This document shows, piece by piece, positions 6,408-8,724 of a stretch of DNA of 8,724 nucleotides. The notes under the pieces were generated by a model. The model had not been told where the DNA came from and made no database searches. It saw only the letters and a program-made list of their open reading frames with translations. The stretch is from Rhodoferax sp. GTDB lineage: Bacteria > Pseudomonadota > Gammaproteobacteria > Burkholderiales > Burkholderiaceae_C. The DNA lies in NCBI GenBank assembly GCA_018882485.1, contig VERU01000080.1, positions 1 to 8,724 on the forward strand, given 5' to 3'. The stretch's first letter is position 1. The number at the start of each line of letters is the position of its first letter. A program made the translations under genes and the position numbers.

Positions 6408-6414
6408 TGCCGGC

Positions 6415-7251
6415 ATGAACGGCATCCTCGAACGCACCCTGGGCATCCTGGAGTTGCTGGCGCAGCATGGCGAGGGCCTGGCACTGGCCGACGTGGCCGA
6501 GCGCCTGGGCATTCCGCGCAGCGCCGCGCACCGGCTGCTGGCCGATCTGGTGCGCCTGGGTTATGTGCGTCAGTCGCGCGGCCACGGCGACTACCTGCTG
6601 ACCACCCGGCTGGTGGCCATGGGCCTGAGCTACCTGAGCCACACCGGCATCGTGGACATCGCGCAGCCCCTGCTCAACCGCCTGGCCGAGATTTCGGGTG
6701 AACTGGTGCGCCTGTCGGTGGTCGATGGCGAGCGCCTGACCTGGGTGGCGCGGGCCCAAGGCGCGCGCCAGGGCCTGCGTTACGACCCCGACATGGGCAG
6801 CGACGCCCGGCTGTCCTGTTCCTCCTCGGGCTGGGCCTGGCTGTCCACGCTGGACGACGACGAGGCGCTGGCCCGGGTGGCGCGCCAGGGCCTGGGCCTG
6901 CCCGAGCAGTACGGGCCGGCCGCGCCGGCCAGCCTGCAGGCCGTGCTGGAAGCGGTGCGGGCCACCCGAGCCCAGGGCTACAGCCTGACCGTCGACACCT
7001 ACACCCCGGGCCTGAGCGCGGTCTCGGCGCCGGTGCGCTTTGCCGGCCAGCCGGCCTTTGGCGTGCTCACCATCGCCGGCCCGACGGTGCGTTTCACCCT
7101 GGAGCGCATGCAGGCCCTGGCGCCCGAACTGCGGGCTACGGCGGCGCAGCTGGCCGCCACCAGCGGCGCCTCGCCCTTCTTCCAGCTGACCGCCGAGACC
7201 GGCGACCCGGCGGGGGCGCCCACCGGTCGCACGCCCATCTATGCGGTCTGA
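6415..7251 (+). CDS. IclR-family transcriptional regulator
   Basis: DNA-binding regulator of 278 aa. Residues 1-60 form the winged helix-turn-helix: ILERTLGILELLA, then LADVAERLGIPRSAAHRLLADLVRLGYV at about 24-51 with recognition helix RSAAHRLLADL. Residues from about 75 to 250 are the IclR effector domain (DIAQPLLNRLAEISGELVRLSVVDGERL, and GYSLTVDTYTPGLSAVSAPV near 188-207), which binds small organic acids in known members. ATG at 6415 is chosen because IclR proteins begin a few residues before this helix. An upstream in-frame GTG at 6385 lies inside the operator and would add ten residues unlike the family. No Shine-Dalgarno sequence is seen. It is transcribed away from the AroE-like gene and overlaps the next gene by 11 bp. 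It probably controls both arms through the two boxes. Whether it represses or activates cannot be read from sequence. Confidence 0.93.
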   Translation: MNGILERTLGILELLAQHGEGLALADVAERLGIPRSAAHRLLADLVRLGYVRQSRGHGDYLLTTRLVAMGLSYLSHTGIVDIAQPLLNRLAEISGELVRLSVVDGERLTWVARAQGARQGLRYDPDMGSDARLSCSSSGWAWLSTLDDDEALARVARQGLGLPEQYGPAAPASLQAVLEAVRATRAQGYSLTVDTYTPGLSAVSAPVRFAGQPAFGVLTIAGPTVRFTLERMQALAPELRATAAQLAATSGASPFFQLTAETGDPAGAPTGRTPIYAV

Positions 7252-8724
7252 GGCCTGGCCGGGCGGCGCGGCCGCCGGGCTCGCCTGCGACCTGCTGGTG
7301 GTGGGCTCGGGCGCGGGCGGTCTGTCGGCGGCGGTCGCCGCCGCGCACCTGGGACTGCGGGTGATCGTGGCCGAGAAGGAGCCGCAGTTCGGCGGCACCA
7401 CGGCCTGGTCGGGCGGCTGGATGTGGATTCCCCGCAACCCGCTGGCTGTGGCCGCCGGCATTCGCGAGGACATCGAGGCGCCGTGGAGCTACCTGCGGCA
7501 CGAGCTCGGTCCCCGCCTGGACGAGTCCCGCGTCCGGGCTTTCCTGGAGCATGGGCCGCGCATGGTGGATTTCTTCCAGAGCCGGACCCTGCTGCGTTTC
7601 ATCGATGGCAACGCGATCCCGGACTTTCATGGCCACGCGCCCGGCGCGGCCACCGGCGGCCGCTCGGTCTGCGCCGCCCCCTTCGATGCCCGACAGCTTG
7701 GCGCGCACCTGTATCAGCTCAAGCCCCCGCTGCCCGAGACCACCCTGTGGGGGCTGGGCATCGCCTCCGGCGCCGAGCTGCGGCACTTCTTCCATGCGCG
7801 CCACCGCCTGGACTCGCTGGCCTATGTGGGCCGGCTGCTGCTGCGCCACGCCCGTGACCGGCTGCTGCACCGGCGCGGGATGCGGCTGGTCAACGGCAAC
7901 GCGCTGGCCGCGGCGCTGGCGGCCTCGGCGCTGGCGCGCGGGGTGGATATCCGGGTGAACAGCCCGGCGCTGCGGCTGCTGCGCGACGGCGACCGGGTGA
8001 GCGGCGCGGTGCTGGCCACGCCGCAGGGCGAATGCCCGGTGCAGGCCCGCTGCGGCGTGCTGCTGGCCGCCGGCGGCTTCCCCCACGATCCGGACTTCAA
8101 GCGCCAGCTGCTGCCCCATGCCCCCACCGGCCACGAGCACTGGTCGGCCGGCAGCCGGGGCAACACCGGCGACGGCCTGCGCCTGGGCCAGTCGGCCGGG
8201 GGGCAGGTGGCCAATGACCTGATGCAGGCCGCCGCGCTGGCCCCGGTGTCGCTGGTGCCGCGGGCCGACGGTTCGGTGGCCCATTTCCCGCACCTGATCG
8301 AGCGGGCCAAGCCCGGGCTGATCGCGGTCGACCGGCAGGGCCGGCGCTTTGGCAACGAGGCCGATTCCTACCATGACCTCATGCAGGCCCTGTTGCGCGC
8401 CACCCCGGCGGGCGAAGCGCCCGAGGCCTGGCTGCTGTGCGACCGGGTCTTCATCCGCCGCTACGGCCTGGGCGCGGCCAAGCCCGCCCCGCTGCCGCTC
8501 GGACCCTGGCTGGCCCGGGGCTACCTGCGCCGGGGCCGCAGCCTGGCCGAGCTGGCCGCCGCCTGCGGCCTGCCGGCCGAGGCCCTGCAGCAGACGGTGA
8601 GCCGCTACAACGCCCTGGCGCGCACCGGGCGCGACACGGATTTCGCCAAGGGCGAGACCCCCTACAACCGCATCCAGGGCGATGCCGAGCGGGCCCGCCA
8701 ACTCGGCAGCAGCAACCCCTGCAT
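7241..8724 (+). CDS. Second FAD-dependent dehydrogenase, KstD/fumarate reductase-like (3' end outside window)
   Basis: The visible 494 residues belong to the same FAD_binding_2 family as the gene at 3792-5543. Dinucleotide loop GSGAGG at 22-27, E45 in VAEKE, GGTTAWSGGW at 51-60, AAGGF at 276-280, and the catalytic-domain block ERAKPGLIAVDRQGRRFGNE (354-373) followed by SYHDL. The last visible part (GYLRRGRSLAELA ... YNALARTGRDTDF ... SSNPC) parallels the left flavoprotein residue for residue, so about 90 C-terminal residues with the FAD-closing GND/GPG motif lie beyond position 8724. ATG at 7241 sits inside the regulator's last codons, 11 bp before the end of its stop; the glycine loop follows at the normal distance. 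The overlap makes co-translation with the regulator likely. Two homologous but clearly diverged copies suggest two successive desaturations or two related substrates (inference). Confidence 0.92.
   Translation, partial: MRSEAWPGGAAAGLACDLLVVGSGAGGLSAAVAAAHLGLRVIVAEKEPQFGGTTAWSGGWMWIPRNPLAVAAGIREDIEAPWSYLRHELGPRLDESRVRAFLEHGPRMVDFFQSRTLLRFIDGNAIPDFHGHAPGAATGGRSVCAAPFDARQLGAHLYQLKPPLPETTLWGLGIASGAELRHFFHARHRLDSLAYVGRLLLRHARDRLLHRRGMRLVNGNALAAALAASALARGVDIRVNSPALRLLRDGDRVSGAVLATPQGECPVQARCGVLLAAGGFPHDPDFKRQLLPHAPTGHEHWSAGSRGNTGDGLRLGQSAGGQVANDLMQAAALAPVSLVPRADGSVAHFPHLIERAKPGLIAVDRQGRRFGNEADSYHDLMQALLRATPAGEAPEAWLLCDRVFIRRYGLGAAKPAPLPLGPWLARGYLRRGRSLAELAAACGLPAEALQQTVSRYNALARTGRDTDFAKGETPYNRIQGDAERARQLGSSNPC

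Noticed and set aside
6385..6414. GTG at 6385 as start of the IclR-family regulator
   Set aside because: It lies within the operator box, would add ten non-family residues, and has no better ribosome binding site than the ATG at 6415.
5544..6512. N-terminal 323-codon extension of the flavoprotein frame up to 6512
   Set aside because: The FAD-binding start (MKVLQQ..., GAGGAG at residue 23) sits at 5543. The extension runs through the AroE-like gene in another frame and has a repetitive Arg/Gly/Ala composition.
7136..8701. 521-codon minus-strand open frame opposite the right-edge flavoprotein
   Set aside because: It is a shadow of the same kind. The sense strand encodes the clear flavoprotein.

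Overview
This is a very GC-rich, densely coding bacterial window. I infer a betaproteobacterium of the Burkholderiales (Comamonadaceae-like). The basis is the codon bias, the LivK/LivH-type ABC transporter mixed with catabolic enzymes, and the IclR-type regulator. No RNA gene, IS element, CRISPR array or phage gene is visible. All eight genes look intact except the two cut by the window edges.

Layout: a 74-bp divergent control region at 6341-6414 splits the window. Leftwards (minus strand) it serves a divergent shikimate-dehydrogenase-like gene (6340-5540), which overlaps by ATGA an FAD-dependent dehydrogenase of the fumarate reductase/3-ketosteroid dehydrogenase class (5543-3792). A 187-bp gap with a palindrome and a weak promoter candidate follows. 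Then comes a second minus-strand unit: a secreted Leu/Ile/Val-type substrate-binding protein (3604-2477), a canonical shikimate/quinate dehydrogenase (2433-1594), a TIM-barrel amidohydrolase of the 2-pyrone-4,6-dicarboxylate hydrolase type (GTG start, 1578-757), and a LivH permease that runs off the left edge (749-1). Rightwards (plus strand) lie an IclR-family regulator (6415-7251) and, overlapping it by 11 bp, a second FAD dehydrogenase homologous to the first, cut by the right edge (7241-8724).

Taken together, the genes look like an uptake-and-oxidation cassette for an alicyclic, probably hydroxylated ring carboxylic acid (quinate/shikimate-like or another cyclohexane/cyclohexene carboxylate). 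In this reading the ABC system imports the acid, two AroE-fold enzymes oxidise ring alcohols to ketones, two KstD-like flavoproteins desaturate next to the ketone, and the amidohydrolase opens a lactone or pyrone-like intermediate. The families are read from the sequence. The substrate and the order of steps are inference.

The strongest non-coding signal is in 6341-6414. A perfect 15-bp palindrome, TGGAATTAAATTCCA, is followed 18 bp on by a degenerate copy. Both resemble the TGGAAATNATTTCCA consensus known for E. coli IclR. Two outward-facing TATCAT -10 candidates are each placed so that transcription would start at or next to the ATG, which predicts leaderless mRNAs for both the regulator and the AroE-like gene.
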